A DNA stretch of 11,269 bases from assembly GCA_020442235.1 (NCBI GenBank), contig JAGRKQ010000010.1:8726-19994 (forward strand). Direction: 5' to 3'. Below the pieces are notes generated by a model that saw nothing but the letters and a program-made list of their open reading frames with translations, was not told the origin of the DNA and did not search any database. This document shows, piece by piece, positions 1-7,774 of this stretch. The first letter of the stretch is position 1, and the number at the start of each line of letters is the position of its first letter. Position numbers and translations under genes: made by a program. The stretch is from Hyphomicrobiaceae bacterium. GTDB taxonomy: Bacteria; Pseudomonadota; Alphaproteobacteria; Rhizobiales; MH13.

Positions 1-2
1 AA

Positions 3-1994
3 CCCGAGGTGGCGGACAGCGATGCCGCGCCCGGGGAAACCGCTCCCGCAGTTTCCACCACATCCGGCGAACAGGCAGAACTCTTCGCCACGCCGGAAGG
101 TCCTTCCGCCGATACGCCCTCCGCCGAGGCTGGCGATGCGCCTGACGCGGTGACCGGCCCGCAGGATCTGCGCTGGGCGACTGAACAGCTGGCCAGCGGC
201 ATCATCGCCGGGCTCAACCGCCCGGCCGGCGAGACGCCGAGCCGGCTGCGTGTCGTCGAACCGGAGGGCGCGCCGCGCCTTCGCGTCGTTCCGCCGCGCG
301 AGGAAGAAAGCCTGTCGCGGCCCGAACGCATGACCTTCGAGGAAATCGCCAACCGGCTCGGCGCCCGCATCACCGGCGAGCGCAGCGCGCAGGACAGCGA
401 GGCGCCCCCGCCGAGCGAAGCCGACGCGACCGGCGAGGAGGCCGCAAGCGTTCCCGAAACGCCAGCGCAGGACCTGCCGCTGTCCAACGGCCTTCGCGTC
501 ATCGAGACCGGCGGCGCGCGGCGCAGCGATGCCCGCTCGCCGGAACGGGCCACCCTCGACCGGCTGCCGCTTGCGATCATCGTCTTTCGCGGCGGCGAAG
601 CGCTTTACGTCAATCGGGCGGCGCTGGAACTCACGCATCTGCACGATCTCGGCGCCCTGAAAAGCTTCGGCATCGAGCGATTGTTCGAGGACGGCCTGCC
701 GACCTCGGCCGGGCCGGTGACGCTGGCGCGTTCCGATGGCGAGCGCATTCCGGTTGCCGCGCGGCTTCAGACCGTTCCCTGGGATGGCGGCACGGCGGCG
801 CTGTTGTCGCTGCGCGAACTGGAAGCCCCGCGCGAGGAAACCGCCGGACTCGACATCACCACCCGCAGCCTTGCGGCGCGCATTTCCGAACTGGAAGCGC
901 TTTTGTCGCTTGCGACCGATGGCGTGGTGACGCTGGAGCGCGACGGTACGATCCGCGCCGTCAATCCGGCGGTCGAGGGCCTGTTCGGCTTCTCCGCCAG
1001 CGATCTTGCCGGCCGGCATTACGGCATCCTTTTTGCCGAAACCGACCGCATCGCTGCGCTCGATCATCTTTCCGGCGTCATCGACGGCACCGCCAGCGCT
1101 TCGGTGCATGAGGGTCGCGAGTTCAAGGGCCGCGCCGCCAATGGCAGCGAAGTGCCGCTGCTGATCGCCATCGGCCGGCTCGATCTCGACAAGGACGATC
1201 TTCATGCCGCCGTCCTGCGCAACATGAGCCGCTTCAAGTCGGTCGAGGCGGAATTGATCGAGGCACGGCGCACGGCCGAACTTGCCAGCGCCCAGAAGTC
1301 GAATTTCCTCGCCCGTGTCAGCCACGAGATCCGCACCCCGCTCAATGCGGTGATCGGCTTCTCGGAGGTGATGATGAGCGAACGCTTCGGTCCGATCGGT
1401 TCGCAGCGCTACCGCGATTATGTCGCCGACATCCACACGACCGGCGAATACATCATGAGCCTCGTCAACGATCTTCTCGACCTGTCGAAGATCGAGGCTG
1501 GCAAGCTGGATCTCAACTTCACCGAGATCGATCTCAACGACATCGTCCAGCAGTGCCTGGCGATCATGCAGCCGCAGGCCGGGCAGAGCCGGGTCATCAT
1601 CCGCACCAGCCTGCCGACCTCGGTGCCCAAGGTGGTGGCGGATGCGCGCTCCATGCGCCAGATTCTGCTGAACCTTCTTTCCAACGCGATCAAGTTCACG
1701 CCGGAAGGCGGCCAGGTGATCGTCTCCACCATCTTCGAGCCGACCGGCGAGGTCGCCCTGCGGGTGCGCGACAACGGGCGCGGCATGACCGAATCCGAGA
1801 TGCAGCTGGCGCTGGAACCCTTCCGCCAGGTGGCGACCAGCCAGCGCGAGGGCATGACCGGCACCGGTCTCGGCCTGCCGCTGACCAAGGCGCTGTCGGA
1901 GGCGAACCGGGCCAGCTTCAGCCTGGAATCGGCGCTCGGTCAGGGCACGCTCGCCCGCGTCACCTTCCCGCCGCAGCGGGTTCTGGCCGAGTAA
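3..1994 (+). CDS. PAS-domain sensor histidine kinase, PleC/DivJ/PdhS type (5' end missing)
   Basis: A sensor histidine kinase that should autophosphorylate on a histidine and pass the phosphate to a response regulator. The frame is open to the left edge, so the true start lies outside the window; a GTG at position 9 is only the first possible start inside it, and residues are numbered from there. Residues 1-160 are Ala/Pro/Glu-rich and probably disordered. Two PAS-like regions follow (about 182-270 and 290-410), then a short helical linker, a HisKA domain with phospho-acceptor His439 in SHEIRTPLN, and a HATPase domain with N-box Asn559, G1 box DNGRG (588-592) and G2 box TGTGLGL (617-623). All catalytic boxes are intact. 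The ERFGPIG...RY..Y..DI stretch after the H-box is typical of alphaproteobacterial kinases that act on DivK, so a cell-cycle role is inferred. There is no receiver domain and no transmembrane segment in the visible part. The best named candidates are PdhS or CbrA; I cannot choose between them without the N terminus. Confidence 0.93.
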   Translation, partial: PEVADSDAAPGETAPAVSTTSGEQAELFATPEGPSADTPSAEAGDAPDAVTGPQDLRWATEQLASGIIAGLNRPAGETPSRLRVVEPEGAPRLRVVPPREEESLSRPERMTFEEIANRLGARITGERSAQDSEAPPPSEADATGEEAASVPETPAQDLPLSNGLRVIETGGARRSDARSPERATLDRLPLAIIVFRGGEALYVNRAALELTHLHDLGALKSFGIERLFEDGLPTSAGPVTLARSDGERIPVAARLQTVPWDGGTAALLSLRELEAPREETAGLDITTRSLAARISELEALLSLATDGVVTLERDGTIRAVNPAVEGLFGFSASDLAGRHYGILFAETDRIAALDHLSGVIDGTASASVHEGREFKGRAANGSEVPLLIAIGRLDLDKDDLHAAVLRNMSRFKSVEAELIEARRTAELASAQKSNFLARVSHEIRTPLNAVIGFSEVMMSERFGPIGSQRYRDYVADIHTTGEYIMSLVNDLLDLSKIEAGKLDLNFTEIDLNDIVQQCLAIMQPQAGQSRVIIRTSLPTSVPKVVADARSMRQILLNLLSNAIKFTPEGGQVIVSTIFEPTGEVALRVRDNGRGMTESEMQLALEPFRQVATSQREGMTGTGLGLPLTKALSEANRASFSLESALGQGTLARVTFPPQRVLAE

Positions 1995-2018
1995 CCGGCC
2001 CGGCCCTTCCGGCGCGGC

Positions 2019-3623
2019 TCAGCGCGCCAGACGCAGATTGTCGGCCTGGATCGAACGGGCGATGGAGGCGAAGGCCTCGCGCAGATCGATGTGGCCGCGC
2101 GTCGAGATGAAGTGGTCGTCGCCGCTGGCGCAGTCGGCCAGGGTGTCGAGGGTGCGGCGGTCGTTCATGGAATAGGTGACGGCGAAGATCTCGATGCCGA
2201 GATCGTGCATCGACTCGCAGGCAACCGCCATGTCGCGGCGCACGATGTTGTTGAGCGCCGGCACGTCGCCGACCGAGCGGCGGGCCTCATAGGCATAGCC
2301 GAAGCCGGTGTAGTAGCTGCGCTGCGGCGTGCGCAGATGCGCGCTGGTGCCGCCGACGACCAGTTCGCCATCGGTCATCATGATCAGGATCTTGCGGGTC
2401 TCGCCGTCATTATAGGGCGCGCCTTCGGTGTAGGGCGCACCCGGCGACAGCACGCGCCAGCCCCACATCAGGCCCATGAGGTGATCGGTGCCGTAACCTT
2501 GCGGGTTGCGGAAATCGCGCACCGCGCGGCGGATGTGGTCGATGGAACCCTGCAAGGGGATGACGGCCTGCTCCGAGCAGCCCGAATTCGGACCGCGCGT
2601 GAAGATGGCGCTTTGCGGGTTCATCGGCGTGCCGTCATATTTTCCCGTCGAGCGGATCTGGGTGAGATCCTGCTCGTGATAGGGATGCCGCGGGTCGAAG
2701 GGCGGCAGGTCATCCGGCAGATATTGCGCACGCGGATAATCATAGCGGCGCGCCCCGCGCAGCGTGCGGTCGTCATCCCAGAAATCGGGATCGTCCGGGA
2801 TCATGAAGGGCACGAAGAGGGAATCGGGATCGGCGGAAACCGGCGCGGTATCGGTGCGATAATACTCGCGTCCGCGATACTCCACGCAGCCCGCCCATTC
2901 GGCATTCGGGATCGCGTCGTAAAGATCGAAGATGTTCACCGGCCCGGCGGTTTCGTCGAACTGGTTTCCATGCCATTCGGCCCGGCCGGCGCGATCCATC
3001 CAGTCCCAGTTGAAGCCTTCGCCGCGGATGTTGACCGAGATGGTGAAGGGCACGAGGCCGAGGCGCAGATTGTCCTCGTCGACGCCGGCTTCCTCCATGA
3101 CGTCGAGAAATTCATCGACGGCGCGCTTCAGCGCCTCGATGCCGCCATTGCCATACATGGAGGGCGTGTTGTCGAGAACGAGAACGACCTCCACCGGCCG
3201 GTTGCCGCCTGTGGTCACTTCCGTATCGACGCCGAGATCGAAATCAGTGAGCCCCATGACGTCGAGAAGAACGGTCTCATATGTCTCGTTCGCCGTTGCG
3301 ACCAGATGCGCGCTCGGCGTGAACTCGCTGACATCGACGGTGATGCCGCTGCGGCCGAGCAGCGCCGACATGCGCTCGGCGATCATGGTCTCCGCCTCGT
3401 CTTCCGTCGCCGCCCCGTCGCGCACGACGGACAGGGCCGCCGCGTCGAGCGCGTTTTGCAGGCCGCCGCGATTGGCATTGATCATCGACAGTTCCACCCC
3501 TGAACCGGTCAGGGCCAGAATGGGCAGGATGGTGACGGCGAAAACCGCACCGACCTGGCCGTCGCGGTTTTCAAGGAAGCGGGTGACGGAGGACTTCAAC
3601 GAAGCAAGAAGGGAAAGGCTCAT
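2019..3623 (-). CDS. TadG-like pilus assembly protein with vWA domain
   Basis: A 534-residue membrane-anchored protein of the TadE/TadG group, whose members are associated with Flp/Tad pili. The N terminus has the usual Tad pattern: a basic stretch followed by one hydrophobic helix (about 22-45), then GxELSxINxNRxxLQNALDAAALS. A von Willebrand A domain follows. Its metal site looks complete: DNTPS at 151-155 (DxTxS type), Thr379 and Asp418 in MTDGE. About 190 residues rich in aromatic and acidic residues separate the first and second parts of the metal site. Four cysteines (246, 349, 469, 498) could form disulfides outside the cytoplasm. I chose the ATG at 3621-3623 because it begins the Tad-type N terminus. 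The frame continues upstream to a TTG at 3738-3740, but that would add 39 residues encoded by AT-rich spacer. No strong Shine-Dalgarno is visible. No other tad genes are present, so this is likely an orphan whose partner proteins are unknown. The stop lies only 24 bases beyond that of the convergent kinase. Confidence 0.88.
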   Translation of the reverse strand: MSLSLLASLKSSVTRFLENRDGQVGAVFAVTILPILALTGSGVELSMINANRGGLQNALDAAALSVVRDGAATEDEAETMIAERMSALLGRSGITVDVSEFTPSAHLVATANETYETVLLDVMGLTDFDLGVDTEVTTGGNRPVEVVLVLDNTPSMYGNGGIEALKRAVDEFLDVMEEAGVDEDNLRLGLVPFTISVNIRGEGFNWDWMDRAGRAEWHGNQFDETAGPVNIFDLYDAIPNAEWAGCVEYRGREYYRTDTAPVSADPDSLFVPFMIPDDPDFWDDDRTLRGARRYDYPRAQYLPDDLPPFDPRHPYHEQDLTQIRSTGKYDGTPMNPQSAIFTRGPNSGCSEQAVIPLQGSIDHIRRAVRDFRNPQGYGTDHLMGLMWGWRVLSPGAPYTEGAPYNDGETRKILIMMTDGELVVGGTSAHLRTPQRSYYTGFGYAYEARRSVGDVPALNNIVRRDMAVACESMHDLGIEIFAVTYSMNDRRTLDTLADCASGDDHFISTRGHIDLREAFASIARSIQADNLRLAR

Positions 3624-3680
3624 GGCAGTCTCTGGAGCAATTTGACAGCCTGAGGATCGCACAGCCCCTTGAACACAAAT

Positions 3681-3713
3681 TTTCTTTGCAAACGGGTTTT
3701 TAATGCAAAGAAA
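3681..3713. promoter_or_regulatory. 10-bp perfect inverted repeat in divergent spacer
   Basis: The arms TTTCTTTGCA (3681-3690) and TGCAAAGAAA (3704-3713) are exact reverse complements separated by 13 bases. The repeat sits in an AT-rich 158-base spacer between the divergent tadG-like gene and the dehydratase gene. It lies about 40-70 bases upstream of the TATAAT that should serve the dehydratase, and about 60-90 bases upstream of the tadG-like start. That placement suits an operator bound by a dimeric regulator. It is not followed by a T tract, so it is not an intrinsic terminator. The cognate regulator is unknown and none is encoded nearby. Confidence 0.5.
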
Positions 3714-3750
3714 GCAATGAATATGACGCGATTTCTGCAATCATTTTGAT

Positions 3751-3756
3751 TATAAT
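3751..3756 (+). promoter_or_regulatory. Perfect -10 hexamer TATAAT upstream of dehydratase
   Basis: TATAAT at 3751-3756 lies 25 bases before the ATG at 3782, so transcription would begin around 3763 and give a leader of roughly 20 bases that holds the ribosome binding site. I see no good -35 hexamer at 16-18 bases upstream, so an activator may be needed. The 8-mer ATTATAAT (3749-3756) is its own reverse complement and also gives a TATAAT on the - strand. A - strand promoter there would leave about 120 bases of leader before the tadG-like gene. Confidence 0.45.
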
Positions 3757-3769
3757 TTGCCTCAAATGA

Positions 3770-3774
3770 GAGGA
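3770..3774 (+). promoter_or_regulatory. Ribosome binding site of dehydratase
   Basis: GAGGA at 3770-3774 lies 7 bases before the ATG at 3782. It is a good Shine-Dalgarno match at normal spacing and fixes the start of the dehydratase. Confidence 0.7.
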
Positions 3775-3781
3775 AAATTCG

Positions 3782-4771
3782 ATGCTTGACCGCCCGCGCC
3801 TATTGACCCCTGAACGACTTGAGGAAGCCTGCCGCATCGTTCGTGCCGCCATGCCCGAAACGCCGTCCTATGCCTGGCCGGCCTTGGAAAAGGCGCTTGG
3901 CGTCACCGTCGTCGTCAAGCATGAAAGCCATACCCCGACAGGCGCCTTCAAGGTGCGCGGCGGACTGGTCCTTCTCGACGGGCTGATGCGCGGCAAGACC
4001 CCGCCGAAGGCCATCGTCTCGGCGACACGCGGCAATCACGGCCAGAGCCTTGCCTTTGCCGCCGCCCGCCACGGCCTTGGCTGCACCATCGCCGTGCCGG
4101 TCACCAACTCGCCGGAAAAGAACGCCGCCATGCGCGCCTTCGGGGCGCGGGTCGTCGAGGAAGGGGCCGATTTCGACACCGCCATCGGCGCGGCACGGCG
4201 CATCGCGGAAGAAGACGGGGCCTATTTCGTGCCCTCCTTCGCCGAACCGCTGGTCGCTGGTGTCGCCACCTATGCGGTGGAGTTTTTGCGCAGCCACAGC
4301 GATCTCGAAACGGTTTATGTGCCCATCGGGCTCGGCTCGGGGATCTGCGGGATGATCGAGGCGCGCGATGCGCTCGGGCTGAAGACCAAGATCGTCGGCG
4401 TCGTTTCAGAAAAGGCCGACGGTTATGCCCGCTCACTGGAATGCGGCAAGCTGACAGCGACGGACAGCGCCGCCACCTTCGCCGACGGCATGGCCGTGCG
4501 CTGTCCGAGCGAAGAAGCGCTTTCGATCATCGCGCGCGGTGCGGAGCGGCTGGTGCGGGTCAGCGACACGCGGATCGCCGAGGCGATGCGGCTTTATTTC
4601 TCCGCCATCCACGCCACGGCCGAAGGCGCCGGTGCGGCAGCGCTCGCCGCTCTCATCGACGAGCGCGCCGCCATGCAGGGTCGTCAGGTTGGCGTCGTCC
4701 TTTCCGGGCAGAATGTCGACAGCTCGACCTTCCGGGACGTGCTTTCCGGTGCGACGCCGGTCGCTGCGTGA
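3782..4771 (+). CDS. PLP-dependent threonine/serine dehydratase-like enzyme
   Basis: A fold-type II pyridoxal-phosphate enzyme of the serine/threonine dehydratase family. These enzymes remove water and ammonia from a beta-hydroxy amino acid, for example threonine to 2-oxobutanoate plus ammonia. The visible marks are the PLP lysine Lys57 in TGAFKVRGG, the substrate loop ATRGNHGQ (81-88), the glycine-rich phosphate-binding loop GLGSGICG (183-190), and a C-terminal SGQNVD motif where many relatives have SGGN. At 329 residues it has only the catalytic domain and lacks the ACT-like regulatory domain of biosynthetic IlvA, so it resembles catabolic or specialised dehydratases. The substrate could be threonine, serine, a 3-hydroxyaspartate or a hydroxyectoine breakdown product; sequence reading alone cannot decide. 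It has its own promoter-like element and a good ribosome binding site. The next gene starts 144 bases downstream, and I see no terminator between them. Confidence 0.9.
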   Translation: MLDRPRLLTPERLEEACRIVRAAMPETPSYAWPALEKALGVTVVVKHESHTPTGAFKVRGGLVLLDGLMRGKTPPKAIVSATRGNHGQSLAFAAARHGLGCTIAVPVTNSPEKNAAMRAFGARVVEEGADFDTAIGAARRIAEEDGAYFVPSFAEPLVAGVATYAVEFLRSHSDLETVYVPIGLGSGICGMIEARDALGLKTKIVGVVSEKADGYARSLECGKLTATDSAATFADGMAVRCPSEEALSIIARGAERLVRVSDTRIAEAMRLYFSAIHATAEGAGAAALAALIDERAAMQGRQVGVVLSGQNVDSSTFRDVLSGATPVAA

Positions 4772-4915
4772 GGCTTGGCTAACATCGGAAACATTCCAAA
4801 CTGAAGCCGTTTTTCGTGGACGAAGGCGTAAGGGATTGCCAATCACGCCCTGCCGCCTTCACGCGGCTCCCCCAACCCAGGGCCTTGACCCCTGACGATT
4901 GGAGATGCCTTGTCC

Positions 4916-5962
4916 ATGAAAAGACCCGTAACTTCCAGGCTTGCCGCGACCGCGCTGACCACTGTCGCGCTGGCTGCCGCCGCATTCGCCACTGTCCCGT
5001 TCTTTGCTTCGCCGGCCGCGGCGGACGGCGTGGTCAATCTTTATTCCTCGCGCCATTACGACACCGACGAGCAGCTTTACACGCGCTTCACCGAGCTGAC
5101 GGGCATCACCGTCAACCGGATCGAAGACGACGCCGACAAGCTGATCGAGCGCATCCGCGCCGAAGGGCAATACAGCCCCGCCGACATCCTCATCACCGTC
5201 GATGCGGGCCGGCTGTGGCGCGCCGACGAGGCCGGCATTTTCCAGCCGGTGTCGAGCCCCGTTCTCGAAGCGGCAATCCCGGCGGATCTGCGCCACCCGG
5301 AAGGCGATTATTTCGGCTTTTCCGCCCGCGCCCGGGTCATTTTCTATGACACCGCCGTGGTGAGCGACCCGCCCGAGACCTATGCCGATCTCGCCGACCC
5401 GAAATATGAAGGCATGGTCTGCACGCGCTCGTCCTCCAACATCTACATGCTGTCGCTGCTCGCCTCGATGATCGAGACCGAAGGCGAGGATGCCGCCCGC
5501 GCCTGGGCCGAAGGTGTGTGGAACAACCGCGCCCGCGACCCCGAAGGCGGCGATACCGACCAGCTGCGTGCCCTGGCCTCCGGCCAGTGCGCCATCGTCG
5601 TCGCCAACACCTATTACTTCGCCCGCGCCAAGGCGCAGGAGGCGGACTGGCTGATGCCGGCGCTCGACCGCTTTGCCATCGTCTTCCCGCCGGAAACGCA
5701 TGTGAACATTTCCGGCGCGGGCGTCGTCGCCACCGCGCCGAATTTCGACAATGCGGTGCGGTTCCTCGAATATCTGGTGAGCCCGGAAGCCCAGGCCTAT
5801 TTCGCCGGCGGAAACTTCGAGTATCCGGTCGTCGAGGGCGTTGCCGTGGACAGCGTGGTTGCCGGCCTTGGCAGCTTCGAGCGCGGCACGGTCAATGTGG
5901 AGGCCTATGGCCGCAATCAGGCGACCGCGCAGGCGATCTACGACGCGGTCGGCTACCGCTAG
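4916..5962 (+). CDS. Ferric-iron ABC transporter periplasmic substrate-binding protein
   Basis: A 348-residue periplasmic binding protein of the FbpA/FutA/AfuA type, which captures ferric iron and hands it to an inner-membrane ABC permease. Residues 1-36 form a Sec signal peptide: basic start, alanine-rich core, AAA cleavage site before DGVVN. The mature protein opens with LYSSRHYDTDEQLY, where His47 and Tyr48 correspond to the N-terminal iron ligand region of FutA-like proteins. The adjacent Tyr233-Tyr234 in NTYYFAR match the twin tyrosines that bind iron in this family. Two cysteines (169 and 225) may form a disulfide. GGAG at 4901-4904 lies 11 bases from the chosen ATG at 4916 and 5 bases from an in-frame TTG at 4910, so a two-residue longer form is possible. 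The gene ends at a strong intrinsic terminator. The likely partner permease is on the opposite strand, tail-to-tail, rather than downstream in the same operon. Confidence 0.92.
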   Translation: MKRPVTSRLAATALTTVALAAAAFATVPFFASPAAADGVVNLYSSRHYDTDEQLYTRFTELTGITVNRIEDDADKLIERIRAEGQYSPADILITVDAGRLWRADEAGIFQPVSSPVLEAAIPADLRHPEGDYFGFSARARVIFYDTAVVSDPPETYADLADPKYEGMVCTRSSSNIYMLSLLASMIETEGEDAARAWAEGVWNNRARDPEGGDTDQLRALASGQCAIVVANTYYFARAKAQEADWLMPALDRFAIVFPPETHVNISGAGVVATAPNFDNAVRFLEYLVSPEAQAYFAGGNFEYPVVEGVAVDSVVAGLGSFERGTVNVEAYGRNQATAQAIYDAVGYR

Positions 5963-5988
5963 GATCAGCGCGATCAAATCCCAAGAAG

Positions 5989-6019
5989 ACGGGCCGGCCT
6001 TGCGCCGGCCCGTTTTTTT
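5989..6019 (+). terminator. Intrinsic terminator after iron-binding protein gene
   Basis: The arms ACGGGCCGGC (5989-5998) and GCCGGCCCGT (6004-6013) pair perfectly over 10 bases around a 5-base loop and lead into seven T (6013-6019). It starts 27 bases after the stop of the binding-protein gene. Read on the - strand the same hairpin is followed by CTTCTTGG, a poor T tract, so it should terminate mainly + strand transcripts and only weakly those of the convergent permease. Confidence 0.9.
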
Positions 6020-6022
6020 ACG

Positions 6023-6073
6023 CCTGCCGAGCGTTTCTTTCCTCAGGGCCGCCGGGACGCTTCTTCTCTCAGG
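6023..6073. repeat. Imperfect tandem repeat, 26-base period
   Basis: Two 25-base units, 6023-6047 and 6049-6073, match at about 17 of 25 positions by hand count. Their shared right half reads roughly CGNTTCTTNNCTCAGG. The second unit overlaps the last codons and the stop of the - strand permease. It may be a decayed duplication at the convergent gene end and carries no obvious function. Confidence 0.35.
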
Positions 6074-7703
6074 CCTGCCGGCCGATTGCCCGCGACAGGA
6101 GAATGACCGGCAACAGTCCGACCGCGACGATGGCGATCGAGGGAATGGCCGCTTCGGCAAGACGCTCGTCGGAGGCAAGGCGATGGGCGAAGGTCGCCAG
6201 CGTTTCCACGTTGAAGGGCCGCATGATGAGGGTCGCGGGCAGTTCCTTCAGGACGTCGACGAAGACGATGAGCGCCGCCGTCACCAATGCCGGACGGATC
6301 ATCGGCACATGCACGGAAAGAAGCGTGCGCCCTGCCCCCGCCCCCAGCGTGCGGGCCGCCGCATCGATGGAGGGCGTCACCTTGATGAGGTTGGCGTCGA
6401 CCGTGTTCAGCGCCACGGCCATGAAGCGCACCAGATAGCCGAAAAGCAGAGCAACGATGCTGCCGGTGAGGATGAGGCCCGGCGTATAGCCGAAGCTCGC
6501 CTGCATGATGCGGTTGAGGGCGCCGTCGAGGCTCGTCATCGGAATGAGCAGGCCAACGGCGATGATCGCGCCCGGCGTTGCATAGCCGAGAAGGGTGATG
6601 CGTCCGGCAAGGCGCGTGGCCGGGCCGGGCACCAGCCGTTCGGCATAGGACAGGGTGAGCGCTGCGGCGACGCACAGAATGGCGGCGATGCCGGCGAGCG
6701 TGAAAGACGTGCGCGCCGCCGCAAGATAGCGCGCCATGGACTGCGTTTCGGCCGAGAAGGCGAGATGCAGCAGGATGGCCAGCGGCAACAGGAAGCCGAG
6801 CGTCACCGGCACGGCGCAGATGAGGAAGGCGACCAGCGCGCGCCAGCCATCGAGAGCGGCCCGGCGGCGTTCCGCCGAAGGGCGGCTTGCATCGTAGCGC
6901 CGGCGCCCGCGCTCGTGGCGCTCGACCAGAAGCACGACGATGACGATGGCAAGAAGCACGGTGGCAAGCTGCGCCGCCGCCAGCCGGTCGCCGAGCGAGA
7001 ACCAGGCCCGGTAAATGCCCGTGGTGAAGGTCTGCACGCCGAAATGCGCCACGGTGCCGAAATCGGCCAAGACCTCCATCAGCGCCAGCATGGCCCCGCC
7101 GAAGATCGCCGGGCGGGCGATCGGCAGCGCAACGCTGATGAAGGTGCCGAAACGCGTGCGCCCGAGGGTGCGCGCCACGCTGGTCATCGTCACCGCTTCG
7201 GCGATGAAGGCCGTGCGCGCCAGCATGTAGACATAGGGGTAAAGCACCAGCGAGAAGACCAGCCCGGCGCCCGGCAGCGAACGGATGTTGGGGAACCAGT
7301 AATCGCGCGCGCCCCAGCCGGTCACGGCGCGCAGCAGCGTCTGCACGGGACCGGGGTGCTGGAGAAAATCGGTATAGGCATAGGCGACGACATAGGCCGG
7401 CATCGCCAGCGGCAGGATCAGCGCCCAGCGGAAAATCGAGCGCCCCGGAAACTCGAAGGACGTCACCACATAGGCGCCCGGCACGCCGATCAGGAGCACG
7501 CCGACGAGCACCATGGCGCAGAGCGCCAGCGTCGCGCCGGTGTAGCGCGGCAGGACCGTTTCCAGAAGCTGGACCCAGACCGGGCTCGGCCCGTCGGCCC
7601 AGGCGAAAAGAATGCCGAGATGCGGGGAGACGAGCAGAGCCGCGATCAGGAAGGCGGCAGCGACGAGAACGGGGTGGCGCATGCGCGCGCTCACCGCTGT
7701 CAT
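6069..7703 (-). CDS. Iron-type ABC transporter permease, two fused membrane modules
   Basis: An inner-membrane permease of about 544 residues of the FbpB/FutB/SfuB type, which forms the channel of a ferric-iron importer. The protein is two homologous halves in tandem, each with about six hydrophobic segments and one cytoplasmic EAA-type loop for the ATPase: SVARTLGRTRFGTFISVALP at about 174-193 and DAAARTLGAGAGRTLLSVHVP at about 447-467. A basic linker (about 262-281) separates the halves. I chose the ATG at 7701-7703, seven residues before another possible ATG at 7680-7682; the frame runs further up to a GTG at 7784, but those residues look like non-coding leader. The predicted partner is the convergent iron-binding protein; no ATP-binding subunit lies in the window. 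Iron regulation is plausible and a TGA-N9-TCA site lies upstream. Thiamine or other substrates are less likely given the neighbour. Confidence 0.9.
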   Translation of the reverse strand: MTAVSARMRHPVLVAAAFLIAALLVSPHLGILFAWADGPSPVWVQLLETVLPRYTGATLALCAMVLVGVLLIGVPGAYVVTSFEFPGRSIFRWALILPLAMPAYVVAYAYTDFLQHPGPVQTLLRAVTGWGARDYWFPNIRSLPGAGLVFSLVLYPYVYMLARTAFIAEAVTMTSVARTLGRTRFGTFISVALPIARPAIFGGAMLALMEVLADFGTVAHFGVQTFTTGIYRAWFSLGDRLAAAQLATVLLAIVIVVLLVERHERGRRRYDASRPSAERRRAALDGWRALVAFLICAVPVTLGFLLPLAILLHLAFSAETQSMARYLAAARTSFTLAGIAAILCVAAALTLSYAERLVPGPATRLAGRITLLGYATPGAIIAVGLLIPMTSLDGALNRIMQASFGYTPGLILTGSIVALLFGYLVRFMAVALNTVDANLIKVTPSIDAAARTLGAGAGRTLLSVHVPMIRPALVTAALIVFVDVLKELPATLIMRPFNVETLATFAHRLASDERLAEAAIPSIAIVAVGLLPVILLSRAIGRQA

Positions 7704-7774
7704 TGCCTTTGCCACGATGCTGCCACTCCCGCCGTTTCCATGTGCGGTTCCTGTCTTGCACAGGCCGCCTCGAG

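Noticed and set aside
2091..3503. A 470-codon open frame on the + strand opposite the tadG-like gene
   Set aside because: It is antisense to a protein with clear Tad and vWA motifs and shows no family features of its own.
3624..3740. N-terminal extension of the tadG-like protein to a TTG at 3738-3740
   Set aside because: It would translate the AT-rich spacer and the inverted repeat and place 39 unusual residues before a standard Tad N terminus.
4802..4816. A TGA-N9-TCG near-match to an IRO box upstream of the iron-binding protein gene
   Set aside because: One of the six fixed positions is wrong and the arms show little symmetry, so it is too weak to list as a site.
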